From: a bacterium
GTDB lineage: Bacteria; Zixibacteria; MSB-5A5; WJJR01
Direction: 5' to 3'
Length of the DNA stretch: 39,622 nt
Assembly (NCBI GenBank): GCA_021813505.1
Contig: JAKAKI010000091.1
Location: 1 to 39,622, forward strand
Shown here: positions 8,028 through 15,794 of the stretch, piece after piece
How positions within the stretch are numbered: the stretch's first letter is position 1
Layout of the letters: every line of letters starts with the position of its first letter
Position numbers and translations under genes: made by a program
The notes under the pieces: model-generated
The model's input: only the letters and a program-made list of their open reading frames with translations
Database searches by the model: none
What the model was told of the DNA's origin: nothing

Positions 8028-8831
8028 ATGTCCCGGATCGTCATCTCGGAACGGCTGACTGAGGTACTCACGGCAGATCATGTCCGCGTCGTCGTCCTCA
8101 CGGGCGCCGGAGTCTCGGCCGAGAGTGGCATACCGACATTTCGCTCGGCGGGTGGGTACTGGAAGTCGTATCGGCCGGAGGATCTCGCCACGCCGGAGGC
8201 GTTCGCTCGCGATCCCCAGACAGTCTGGGAGTGGTATGAGCATCGGCGCAGGCTGGTAGCAGGGGCACAGCCGAATCCGGCTCATATTGAATTGGCGCGC
8301 TGGGAGCGGACATTGGCGGAATTCACTTTAATCACTCAGAATGTCGATGGCTTGCACCGTCGCGCCGGGTCGAGGCAACCCCTTGAATTGCATGGGAATA
8401 TCACCGAATCCACTTGCCACCGATGCCGACAATCTCAAGGGAGTGTGGGATTGGGGCCAAAAGGCGAGCTGCCCACCTGCGAGTGCGGCGGCATGATCCG
8501 TCCGGCAGTTGTCTGGTTCGGGGAACCTTTGCCCCAGCGGACCCTACAATTGGCTGGTGAGGCAGCAGAACGGGCAGACGTATACTTCTCCATCGGCACG
8601 TCGAGCATCGTACAACCGGCAGCCGATCTGGCGTATGTGGCCAAGGAGGCGGGGGCGTATCTGATTGAAATCAATCCCGAAGAGACGGCGATGTCGCGTG
8701 TGTTCAATGAGTGCCTGCGCGGTCCCGCGGGTGAGATTGTTCCCGAGGTCGGAAAGCGCGTTTTCACTGGGGAGAATCGCGGCATCACCTCAGATGTGAA
8801 AGACATTCATGTTGAGAGTCATGAGTCCTGA
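8028..8831 (+). CDS. cobB: NAD-dependent protein deacylase, Sir2 family class III
   Basis: A 267-residue sirtuin that removes acyl groups from lysine using NAD. Motifs are GAGVSAESGIPTFR (from residue 26), TQNVDGLH (103-110), catalytic His122 in LHGN, and a zinc knuckle of Cys130, Cys133, Cys151 and Cys153. Tyr70 and Arg73 in WYEHRR match the Tyr-x2-Arg pair that in SIRT5 and E. coli CobB binds succinyl or malonyl groups, so desuccinylase or demalonylase activity is predicted. ATG 8028 is chosen because upstream codons lie in repeat DNA. There is no ribosome site, but TTGGGA at 7992 and TATCTT at 8015, 17 nt apart, would place transcription start at the ATG, suggesting a leaderless message. 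It overlaps the next gene by 23 nt. Confidence 0.93.
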   Translation: MSRIVISERLTEVLTADHVRVVVLTGAGVSAESGIPTFRSAGGYWKSYRPEDLATPEAFARDPQTVWEWYEHRRRLVAGAQPNPAHIELARWERTLAEFTLITQNVDGLHRRAGSRQPLELHGNITESTCHRCRQSQGSVGLGPKGELPTCECGGMIRPAVVWFGEPLPQRTLQLAGEAAERADVYFSIGTSSIVQPAADLAYVAKEAGAYLIEINPEETAMSRVFNECLRGPAGEIVPEVGKRVFTGENRGITSDVKDIHVESHES

Positions 8832-9810
8832 ACGCACTCCGAAGACCGGCGCCGGCCGGGCAGCCGTTCGTCCTCGTGCCCTGTCGGACCGGAAGCCGCC
8901 GGTGGGCCCCCGCCTGTTGGACCCGGATTCCGCCGAGGCGGCGCAACGTGTGCGGCAGGCGATGGCGATGTTGGGGGCGTGTTCGGTTTGTCCCCGGATG
9001 TGCGGAACCGCCCGGCTGGCGGGAGAGATCGGCTTGTGCCGTGCCGGGGAGGAACTCAAGATCGCCAGTTGGAATCTGCACCGAGGTGAAGAGCCGCCGA
9101 TTTCCGGGCACAGCGGGTCGGGCACTGTCTTTCTCTCCGGATGTTCGTTGCGCTGCCTCTACTGCCAGAATTATCCGATTTCGCAGTATGGCGCGGGCGA
9201 CGGACACAGTGTCGAGCGACTGGTGGAGATCATGCTCCAGCTTGCCGGGATGGGTGCGCACAACATCAACTTCGTGACGCCCACGCACTACGCGCCGCAG
9301 ATTATGGATGCGATACTGCGGGCGCGGCGGCAGGGGATGGCCATCCCGATCGTCTGGAACACGTCCGGCTACGAGCGCGTGGAAATGCTGGAATTGCTGG
9401 ACGGGATCGTGGACATCTATCTCGCCGACATGCGCTATGGGGACGACAACCAGGCGCGCAAGTACTCGAAGATTCCAGACTATGTGGATGTCAACCGGGC
9501 GGCGATTGCCGAGATGCACCGCCAGGTGGGCGTGCTGGCACTCGATGAGGATGGTATTGCGCAACGCGGTCTGCTGGTCCGGCATCTGGTGCTGCCCGGA
9601 GGAGTGGCCGGTTCCGCGAAGGTTTTCAAGTTCCTGGCGAATTCGATATCGCCGGAGACCGCAGTGAGTGTGATGAGCCAGTACTTTCCGGCGCACAAGG
9701 CGGTCGATGATTCGCTGTTGAAGCGCCGCTTGACCGAAGACGAGTACCGAACTGTTCTGGCCGAATTCGACGCGGCGGGACTAGAGAATGGATACTGCCA
9801 GGACTATTAG
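8809..9810 (+). CDS. Radical SAM protein of the PflA/PflX (COG1313) type
   Basis: A 333-residue radical SAM enzyme. The cluster-binding motif is C112-SLR-C116-LY-C119 within FLSGCSLRCLYC. An additional upstream set of cysteines (C58, C61, C65, C77) resembles the N-terminal Cys-rich part of the COG1313 family, which is related to pyruvate formate-lyase activating enzymes. Downstream motifs NFVTPTHYAPQI, WNTSGYE and YLADMRYGDD are typical of that family. The physiological target is unknown. ATG 8809 has GAAAG at suitable spacing; ATG 8821 is an alternative. The gene overlaps the sirtuin and abuts the lipoprotein gene, consistent with one transcript. Confidence 0.88.
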   Translation: MLRVMSPERTPKTGAGRAAVRPRALSDRKPPVGPRLLDPDSAEAAQRVRQAMAMLGACSVCPRMCGTARLAGEIGLCRAGEELKIASWNLHRGEEPPISGHSGSGTVFLSGCSLRCLYCQNYPISQYGAGDGHSVERLVEIMLQLAGMGAHNINFVTPTHYAPQIMDAILRARRQGMAIPIVWNTSGYERVEMLELLDGIVDIYLADMRYGDDNQARKYSKIPDYVDVNRAAIAEMHRQVGVLALDEDGIAQRGLLVRHLVLPGGVAGSAKVFKFLANSISPETAVSVMSQYFPAHKAVDDSLLKRRLTEDEYRTVLAEFDAAGLENGYCQDY

Positions 9811-12555
9811 ATGGTGAAGGGTATTCCCATAGCACACAAGACTCATCGGCGGATCTCCCGGGCATTCGGGCTGTCTCAGGTGGTGGCGTTGCTTGTGCTT
9901 TCGATTCTCCTGAGCGGGGGGTGTGCGTATTTCAATACTTTCTATCATGCCAAGAAGGCGTTCAACGAGGGGGAGTCGGCGCGCAAGAGCATGCTCCAAC
10001 CGAATTCGGCCATCAGTGCCGGGAAGGTCTCGTACGAACGTGCCATCGAGAAGGCGAACAAGATTGTCGAGAAGCATCCCAAGAGCAAATACCACGACGA
10101 TGCGCTGTTTGTGATCGGGGTGTCGTATTTCCGGATCAACAATTTCACGAAATCCGAAGCAGCGTTTCGCGAGCTCCTGGCGCTGCACCCGAAGTCGGAT
10201 CTGGCCGAGGAATCGCAACTGTATCTGGCGCGCTGCCGGATCGAACTCGGGGACGAAGTCGACGGATTCCACACCTTCTCCGCTCTGGCGGAGACCGGGC
10301 GCAAGAAGGAGTGGCGCGCCGAGGCGACCTTCCAGCGCGGCGAACACTTCTTCCGCAATGCGATGTACGATTCGGCGGCAGTCGCCTACGAAAGAGTGTT
10401 CACCGAGTTCAAGGACGGCGAACGTGAGGTCGAGTCGCGGCAGAAGGGCGCGGATGCGTTGCGGCATCTGGGGCAGTATGATTCCGCGATCACGCTGTAC
10501 TCATCGCTGATCGAGCACAAGCAGCCGGAGATCCGCTTTCAGGCCTTGCGGGGGATGGGTGAGGCGTTGTACGAAGCGAAGCGCGTGGACTCCGGGATAG
10601 CGATCTTCTCCAGCATGACGGAAAAGGAAGAGTACGCCGACTCGCTGGGGAGTGTACGGCTGGATCTGGCGCGGGGGCTCGACGAGAGCGGAGACGCCGA
10701 TGCGGCGTGGCGGCAGTATGAGCAAGTCGCGGCTCTCTTTGAGAAGACCAAATGGTCAGCCGAAGCGCTTTTCCGGATGGCCGAGATCAAGCAGTTCCGC
10801 GAGAAGGACCTCGTGCGGGCCCGGGAGCTGTATGAGAAATCACGGCTGGAGAGCGCTGTCGGATCGATGTCGCAGTTGGCCCTGACCCGGTCGGCCAACA
10901 TCACGAAGCTGGAGCAATTCCGCAAAGAACTTGGCCGCGGGCAGCTCAACCCATCGGAACAAAGCCGGGCCGCCGGAGAGCTGTACGATCCGGCCAGGCT
11001 TCCCCGGTTGGAGCGGCTTCTGACCTATTCGCCGCGCGAGGCTCGTCCGCCGGGCTACGAACCGCCGCCGCCACCCGACACGACCAAGCCAGTGTTCGGC
11101 CCCGAGACGCCGCGAGAAATCGTTATCGCAGATTCGCTCGCCAGGATCGTGAAGGACACCTTGGGTCCAGCAACACCGGCTTGGGCGGATTCGGTAAGAT
11201 TGGCTCTGACGCTGCAGGGGCCGCCGAGTTCGCTGATTCCCTTCCTGGGGCCGCCGTTTAGCGCGGCAGACCTGGCCTACAATCAGCGGATCAGCGAGCT
11301 GTTACCAGATGCCGTCTGGCAGTCGCTCGCTCCGGTTGAGCCGGTCTATGGCCCGCCCTCACCGGTAACCCGGGCGTACGGACCGCCGTCTCCGGCCTAT
11401 CTGTACGAGTTTGGCACGGGGAATTTGCTGGGTCCGCCGACACCTCTCGATACGATCGCCCCTTCGCTGGTGGAGACGTCTCCGGATTCCGTTGAGGCGC
11501 TGGAACGCGTGGAGCGGGATTCGTTGCGGGCGGCACGGATGTCGGAGCTGGATAAGGTCAAGTCGGCCGCGAATACTCAGATGCAATTGGCGGAGCTTTA
11601 CCGCTTCGATCTGGGCTATCCTGACTCGGCGCTGACCGAGTACGATAAGCTGGTGGAACGTTACCCCGGTACTCCCTATGCCGCCAAAGCGCTGCTTGGG
11701 GCCGGTGACGTTTTGATGGAGTCGCTGGGTGACACGGTCGCCGCGAAGGCTCGGCTGCATCGGATTCTGGAGGAGTATCCATACTCCGATTATGCCGGAG
11801 ATGCGATTGTGCGGCTGCATCTGGAGGGGACGCCGGCGGATACCGCGCATCCGCGTCTGGCCTATCAGAAAATCGAGCGGGCCCTGGAGGAGAGGCGCAC
11901 CGGCAAGCACACGTTGGAGCAATTGGAGCAGTTCATTGACCGTTACCCGGAATCGCGGCTGGTCCCCAATGCCGAATTCGCCATCGCCGAGTTGCGGGAG
12001 AGGCATCTTGCCGCCGAAGATTCCTCGGTCGTCTACGCCTACAAAGCGATTACAACCAAGTACCCGAACACGCCATTCGCAATCGCAGCCACCGAGAAGC
12101 TGACCACAACCGTCAAGCGTCCGCCAAAACGGGCAGCCCCGAAGATTCTGGATTCGACAGCGGCCGCCGGACCAAAGTTGGCCAGCGCTGATGCGGATTC
12201 GGCCGCTAAGAAGTCCGCGTTGCCCAAGGCCCCGACTAAGATCAAGAGGAAAGGGGAATTCATCTACCCCGAGTCCGAAATCAGCAAAGGATGGAAGGGG
12301 AAAGTGGTCTACCGGATTGAAATCGATTACTCCGGGCAGATCTCCCGCTATGAGCTTCTCGGCAAGTCGCCCTACCCGGCCATCGATGAGGCGGCACGCC
12401 AGGCGGTCGAGCAAACGTCGTTCTTTTTCGATTCGATACCACCGGAATCGTTGAATATGCCGTACTTGTATGAAATCGACGTGATGCCACCGGCGCAGGC
12501 GGTCGATCCGCTCAACCTGATGGGTGTGCCCGCCTTCGACCCCAATAAACCATGA
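9811..12555 (+). CDS. TPR-repeat lipoprotein with TonB-like C-terminal domain
   Basis: A 914-residue envelope protein. Its ATG directly follows the upstream stop codon, with AGGA 7-8 nt before it. A hydrophobic segment ends at LLSGGC (Cys38), predicting lipidation. It then reads CAYFNTFYHAKKAFNEG, a BamD-like opening common in FCB lipoproteins. Multiple TPR units follow (about 75-370 and 575-790), resembling BamD or CpoB-type periplasmic scaffolds. A Pro-rich linker at roughly 395-550 contains repeated YGPPSP and GPPTP. The C-terminus (about 825-900) has KGWKGKVVYRIEIDYSGQI and PAIDEAARQAV, resembling the TonB C-terminal domain. The stop overlaps the pyrK start by 4 nt (ATGA), so translation is probably coupled. 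A role in outer-membrane assembly or energy coupling is inferred. Confidence 0.85.
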   Translation: MVKGIPIAHKTHRRISRAFGLSQVVALLVLSILLSGGCAYFNTFYHAKKAFNEGESARKSMLQPNSAISAGKVSYERAIEKANKIVEKHPKSKYHDDALFVIGVSYFRINNFTKSEAAFRELLALHPKSDLAEESQLYLARCRIELGDEVDGFHTFSALAETGRKKEWRAEATFQRGEHFFRNAMYDSAAVAYERVFTEFKDGEREVESRQKGADALRHLGQYDSAITLYSSLIEHKQPEIRFQALRGMGEALYEAKRVDSGIAIFSSMTEKEEYADSLGSVRLDLARGLDESGDADAAWRQYEQVAALFEKTKWSAEALFRMAEIKQFREKDLVRARELYEKSRLESAVGSMSQLALTRSANITKLEQFRKELGRGQLNPSEQSRAAGELYDPARLPRLERLLTYSPREARPPGYEPPPPPDTTKPVFGPETPREIVIADSLARIVKDTLGPATPAWADSVRLALTLQGPPSSLIPFLGPPFSAADLAYNQRISELLPDAVWQSLAPVEPVYGPPSPVTRAYGPPSPAYLYEFGTGNLLGPPTPLDTIAPSLVETSPDSVEALERVERDSLRAARMSELDKVKSAANTQMQLAELYRFDLGYPDSALTEYDKLVERYPGTPYAAKALLGAGDVLMESLGDTVAAKARLHRILEEYPYSDYAGDAIVRLHLEGTPADTAHPRLAYQKIERALEERRTGKHTLEQLEQFIDRYPESRLVPNAEFAIAELRERHLAAEDSSVVYAYKAITTKYPNTPFAIAATEKLTTTVKRPPKRAAPKILDSTAAAGPKLASADADSAAKKSALPKAPTKIKRKGEFIYPESEISKGWKGKVVYRIEIDYSGQISRYELLGKSPYPAIDEAARQAVEQTSFFFDSIPPESLNMPYLYEIDVMPPAQAVDPLNLMGVPAFDPNKP

Positions 12556-13379
12556 ATCATTCCCGCCCGGCCGCGCTGCTCTGGACTCGCCAAGTCGCCC
12601 GCGACGCATTCCATCAGCGATTCGCCGAGCCCTATATCGCACGCCACGCCCGTGCCGGACAGTTCGTGCATCTGCTGCCGGGGACGCGGCATCTCTTTCG
12701 CCGGGCACTTTCGGTCTACGCGACCGATGCGAAGGCCGGGACATTCGATGTGCTGCACCAGGTCCTGGGCGAAGGCACGCGCTGCCTGTCCCAACTGAAG
12801 AAGGGACAGACAGTCGATGCCCTGGGACCGCTGGGGAATCAATTCCCTGTTCCTGACTCGGGACGACGCGCCGTTCTCGTGGGCGGTGGATTGGGAATGG
12901 CGCCGCTGCGATTGTTCGCGCTGGAGTTGAATCAGAAGCTGCCGAAGCGATCGCCGCGAAAGAACGCGCTGGAGCGGACGCCGATTCTCCTTCTTGGCGC
13001 ACGGACCGGTTCCCTCGCGATCGCACCATTCGAATTAAGCGGAATCGGGATACGCGCGTCGTGGGCATCTGACGATGGCTCACGCGGGTTCCACGGGACG
13101 GTGGTGGCGTTGCTGGCCGATCAGATTGCCGATGGCCGGATCTTGCCGGAGCAATCCGTGGTGTACGGCTGCGGCCCAGAGCCGATGATGGCGGCGCTGG
13201 CGAACTTGTGTGCGCAACATCAACTCCCCTGCTGGGTATCCCTCGAGCGTTCCATGCCGTGCGGCTACGGGGTGTGCATGGGTTGCGTGATCAGGAGCAA
13301 GACTGGAACGGGATACGAGACGTTTAGGCGAGTCTGCCGGGATGGTCCGGTGTTTGACTCAGCACAAATCGTATTTTGA
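12552..13379 (+). CDS. pyrK: Dihydroorotate dehydrogenase B electron-transfer subunit
   Basis: A 275-residue FAD/[2Fe-2S] protein that passes electrons from the PyrD flavin to NAD in pyrimidine synthesis. The FAD-binding part has AGQFVHLLPG and RRALSVY (51-56), and the nucleotide-binding part has GGGLGMAPL (111-119) and YGCGPEPMM. The iron-sulfur ligands are Cys237, Cys242, Cys245 and Cys262 (C-x4-C-x2-C-x16-C), the expected PyrK spacing. The start overlaps the preceding stop (ATGA). The next gene is its catalytic partner, pyrD. Confidence 0.93.
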   Translation: MNHSRPAALLWTRQVARDAFHQRFAEPYIARHARAGQFVHLLPGTRHLFRRALSVYATDAKAGTFDVLHQVLGEGTRCLSQLKKGQTVDALGPLGNQFPVPDSGRRAVLVGGGLGMAPLRLFALELNQKLPKRSPRKNALERTPILLLGARTGSLAIAPFELSGIGIRASWASDDGSRGFHGTVVALLADQIADGRILPEQSVVYGCGPEPMMAALANLCAQHQLPCWVSLERSMPCGYGVCMGCVIRSKTGTGYETFRRVCRDGPVFDSAQIVF

Positions 13380-13384
13380 ATAGT

Positions 13385-14314
13385 ATGCCAAAGACAACAG
13401 CGCCAGCGCCGGACCTGCAGGTTTCGATCGCGGGAGTCACTTTTGCCACACCGATCTGGACGGCATCTGGAACCGCCGGGACCGGCGAGGAGATCGAGCA
13501 GTGGTGCGATCCGGAAAAACTGGGGGCGATGGTTACCAAATCGGTCTCGTTGAAACCGCGTTCCGGCCATCCGTATCCGCGAACAGTCGAGACAGCGGGC
13601 GGCATGCTCAACTGCATCGGTCTGCAGAACAAGGGAATCGAGGCGTTCATCACCGATGAACTGCCCCGGCTGCAGCGGATGCCGACGCGCGCCGTCATCA
13701 ACATCGTCGGTGAGAGCATCGAAGAATATGTGCAGTTGGCCAGGCGTCTGAACGATGTTGATGGCGTCGATTGCCTCGAATTGAATCTTTCCTGTCCCAA
13801 CGTCGCGCGGGGAATCGATCAGGGATCCGACCCGATGTGGGTGAGCCAGTGTGTGCACGATGTCCGCAGTGCGACCCGGCTTCCCCTTTTTGTGAAGACC
13901 ACACCGAACACGAACGACATTGTTTCGCTGGCACGGGCGGCGGCGGACAATGGCGCCGATGCGATCTCGGCGATCAACACGCTGGTGGGTATGGCGATTA
14001 ATCACAACACGTTCAAGCCGCGTCTCTCGAATATTACCGGCGGGCTCTCGGGCCCGGCGATCAAACCGGTGGCGCTGGCCGCGGTCTACAAGATCGCGCG
14101 CGCCGTAAAGATCCCGGTGATCGGCATCGGGGGCATCATGACCGGCACCGACGCCGCCGAGTTCCTGATTGCCGGCGCCAGTGCGGTGCAGGTGGGCACG
14201 GCCTTGTTCCGCAATCCTACGGCACCGATTCAGATTGCCGGCGAGCTCGCCCTTTACCTTCGCGCCAAGGGGATCCCCCGGGTTAGTGATTTGGTGGGGC
14301 GGCTGGCGGTGTAG
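13385..14314 (+). CDS. pyrD: Dihydroorotate dehydrogenase, class 1B catalytic subunit
   Basis: A 309-residue FMN enzyme oxidising dihydroorotate to orotate. The class 1 active-site base is Cys137 in ELNLSCPNV. Other motifs are TKSVSLKPRSGHP (Lys52 region), the FMN-phosphate segment IPVIGIGGIMTG and AGASAVQVGTALF. Pairing with pyrK makes it class 1B (NAD-linked). ATG 13385 is preferred; a TTG at 13376 in the same frame would overlap the pyrK stop. The gene is followed by repeat DNA, which separates it from pyrF. Confidence 0.95.
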   Translation: MPKTTAPAPDLQVSIAGVTFATPIWTASGTAGTGEEIEQWCDPEKLGAMVTKSVSLKPRSGHPYPRTVETAGGMLNCIGLQNKGIEAFITDELPRLQRMPTRAVINIVGESIEEYVQLARRLNDVDGVDCLELNLSCPNVARGIDQGSDPMWVSQCVHDVRSATRLPLFVKTTPNTNDIVSLARAAADNGADAISAINTLVGMAINHNTFKPRLSNITGGLSGPAIKPVALAAVYKIARAVKIPVIGIGGIMTGTDAAEFLIAGASAVQVGTALFRNPTAPIQIAGELALYLRAKGIPRVSDLVGRLAV

Positions 14315-14358
14315 TCCGGTTAATTCGAGCTTCCGATTTTCACTGACAAGTTGGGCCT

Positions 14359-14453
14359 GCTGGGAGGGTGAGGCTCCCGCCGAGCCTTGTTGCCGCGCGT
14401 GAGTCGGTTTTTCGCGCGGAACCATGGCTCGGCGGGAGCCTCGCCCTCCCAGC
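14359..14453. repeat. REP-like inverted repeat (28-bp arms)
   Basis: The left arm 14359-14386 starts GCTGGGAGGGTGAGGCTCCC and the right arm 14426-14453 ends GCCTCGCCCTCCCAGC. They are complementary with one mismatch. A second internal stem, CCGCGCG (14393) with CGCGCGG (14413), makes a two-tier hairpin. The two strands translate to EGEAPAEP and GSAGASPSQ, peptide strings I associate with a widespread dispersed repeat family in environmental bacterial genomes. It is likely a non-autonomous transposable repeat. Confidence 0.85.
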
Positions 14454-14730
14454 GTTATAAGGTGGTCATGCATCACAGCGGATGCATCGCTCCCTGCGGT
14501 CGCTCGCATGACAGGGTGAGGAAAGTCGCTGAGCATGACATAGTGGTTGGTGCCGTCACCTATCGCTCGGAGTCGGCGCTCCAGCTGTCACCCTGAACGA
14601 GCGGAGCGAGTGAAGGGTCCGCTGCCCGTTCCCATAGTGGGGTGAATTCCACTGGGGTCTAGCCAAGGTCTACGCAGAACTTATCGTTCTGCCATTTCAC
14701 ACCAGCACAGCAGATGCTTCGCTCCCTTCG

Positions 14731-14811
14731 GTCGCTCAGCATGACAGGGTGAGGAAAGTCGCTCAGCATGACAGGGTGAGGAAGGTCGTTCAGCATGACA
14801 GGGCGGGGCGC
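14731..14811. repeat. 27-bp tandem repeat array (three units)
   Basis: The unit GTCGCTCAGCATGACAGGGT plus GAGGAAA occurs at 14731 and 14758, and a diverged third copy starts at 14785 (GTCGTTCAGCATGACAGGGC). A still more decayed piece follows (GCTGGGCATGATAGGGC). The array is preceded by a 39-bp segment (14707-14745) that recurs at 39162-39200. The units are contiguous without spacers. Confidence 0.8.
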
Positions 14812-14934
14812 CGCTGGGCATGATAGGGCCGGCTTGCAGATCAGAGTCGGCGTTATCCTTAAGTCGGGGGTGTATTCTTATTGATTGCGCAAAAATCCGG
14901 GTTCGCTACCTTCCCGCCCAGAGCGGGGGATAGC

Positions 14935-15768
14935 ATGGGCTTTTTGGAGAAATTGACTGAACGGCAGCGGGTAACCGGAGGCATACTTTGCGTCGGGCTG
15001 GATCCCGATTTGGAGAAGATGCCCCCAAAGATTGCGTCGTCACCCAAGCCATTGTATGAGTTTTGCCGCCGCATTGTCGAGGCGACGTCGCCGTACGCGG
15101 TGGCCTACAAGCCCAACCTTGCGTTCTTCGAGGCCTCCGGATCGAGCGGGATATCGCAGTTGGAACGCCTGATGGCGGAAATGCCCGCAGGGATTCCCAC
15201 AATACTGGATGCGAAGCGCGGTGACATCGGCAACACCGCGCGCATGTATGCGCACTTTCTGTTCGGACACCTCGGCGGAGATGCCGCGACCGTGAATCCA
15301 TTCCTGGGACGCGATTCACTCGATCCGTTTTTCGAGTATCCCGACAAGCTCCCCTTCGTGCTCTGCCTGACCTCCAACCCCGGCTCGTCTGATATCCAGA
15401 TGGTGATGGCGGGTGAGCAGCGGATCTACCAGCGGATCATTGTCCTGTTGCGGCGTTTCCACAAGCCGTGCGGATTGGTTGTTGGGGCGCGGCATACGCC
15501 GATGCTGGAGGATGTGCGCCGTCTTGCCGGCGACTGGCCGATCCTGATTCCCGGAGTCGGTGCCCAGGGCGGGGACCTTCACGATGCGGTCACGACCGGC
15601 ACCGCCGGCGGCATATTGCCGGCGCTGATCAACATCTCCCGCGATGTTCTGTATGCATCGCAGGGGGACGATTTCGCCGAGGCCGCCGCCGCCAAAGCGC
15701 GGTGGTACACTGAAGAAATGGCGAAATCGCTCAAGAGGCCCCCGGCGCCGCGCAAAGGCCCGGTTTGA
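14935..15768 (+). CDS. pyrF: Orotidine 5'-phosphate decarboxylase (type 2)
   Basis: A 277-residue enzyme converting OMP to UMP, the last step of de novo pyrimidine synthesis. The catalytic array is Asp92, Lys94 and Asp97 in LDAKRGDIGN. Other family motifs are CVGLDPD near the N-terminus, KPNLAFFE, NPFLGRDSL and LIPGVGAQGGD. The length and DAKRGDIGNTA form fit the longer bacterial type 2 group. ATG 14935 follows GCGGGGGATAGC; upstream in-frame starts lack conserved sequence. It lies downstream of pyrK-pyrD but is separated by a repeat-filled gap, so it may have its own promoter. Confidence 0.95.
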   Translation: MGFLEKLTERQRVTGGILCVGLDPDLEKMPPKIASSPKPLYEFCRRIVEATSPYAVAYKPNLAFFEASGSSGISQLERLMAEMPAGIPTILDAKRGDIGNTARMYAHFLFGHLGGDAATVNPFLGRDSLDPFFEYPDKLPFVLCLTSNPGSSDIQMVMAGEQRIYQRIIVLLRRFHKPCGLVVGARHTPMLEDVRRLAGDWPILIPGVGAQGGDLHDAVTTGTAGGILPALINISRDVLYASQGDDFAEAAAAKARWYTEEMAKSLKRPPAPRKGPV

Positions 15769-15794
15769 CGCCGGTGTGACGGGATCGACCTGCG

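Larger units (their letters stand above)
14315..14934. other. 620-bp intergenic region filled with dispersed repeats
   Basis: This gap between pyrD and pyrF contains no credible gene. It holds a 28-bp-arm inverted repeat (14359-14453), a degenerate copy of the GCATGACAGGGTGAGG motif near 14506, a TGTCACCCTGAACGAGCGGAGCGAG-type palindromic stretch near 14587, and a short tandem array (14731 onward). The last 60 bp before pyrF probably carry its promoter or leader. Open frames across this gap are repeat translations. Confidence 0.8.

Noticed and set aside
11359-13083. Long minus-strand open frame of 574 codons
   Set aside because: It lies opposite the TPR lipoprotein and pyrK, is Arg/Gly/His-rich, and shows no recognisable domain; a GC-rich shadow frame.
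13265-14536. Minus-strand open frame of 423 codons
   Set aside because: It overlaps pyrD on the opposite strand and extends into the dispersed repeat; no domain is recognisable.
14731-14811. Short repeats as a CRISPR array
   Set aside because: Units are contiguous, with no unique spacers, and no cas genes are present.
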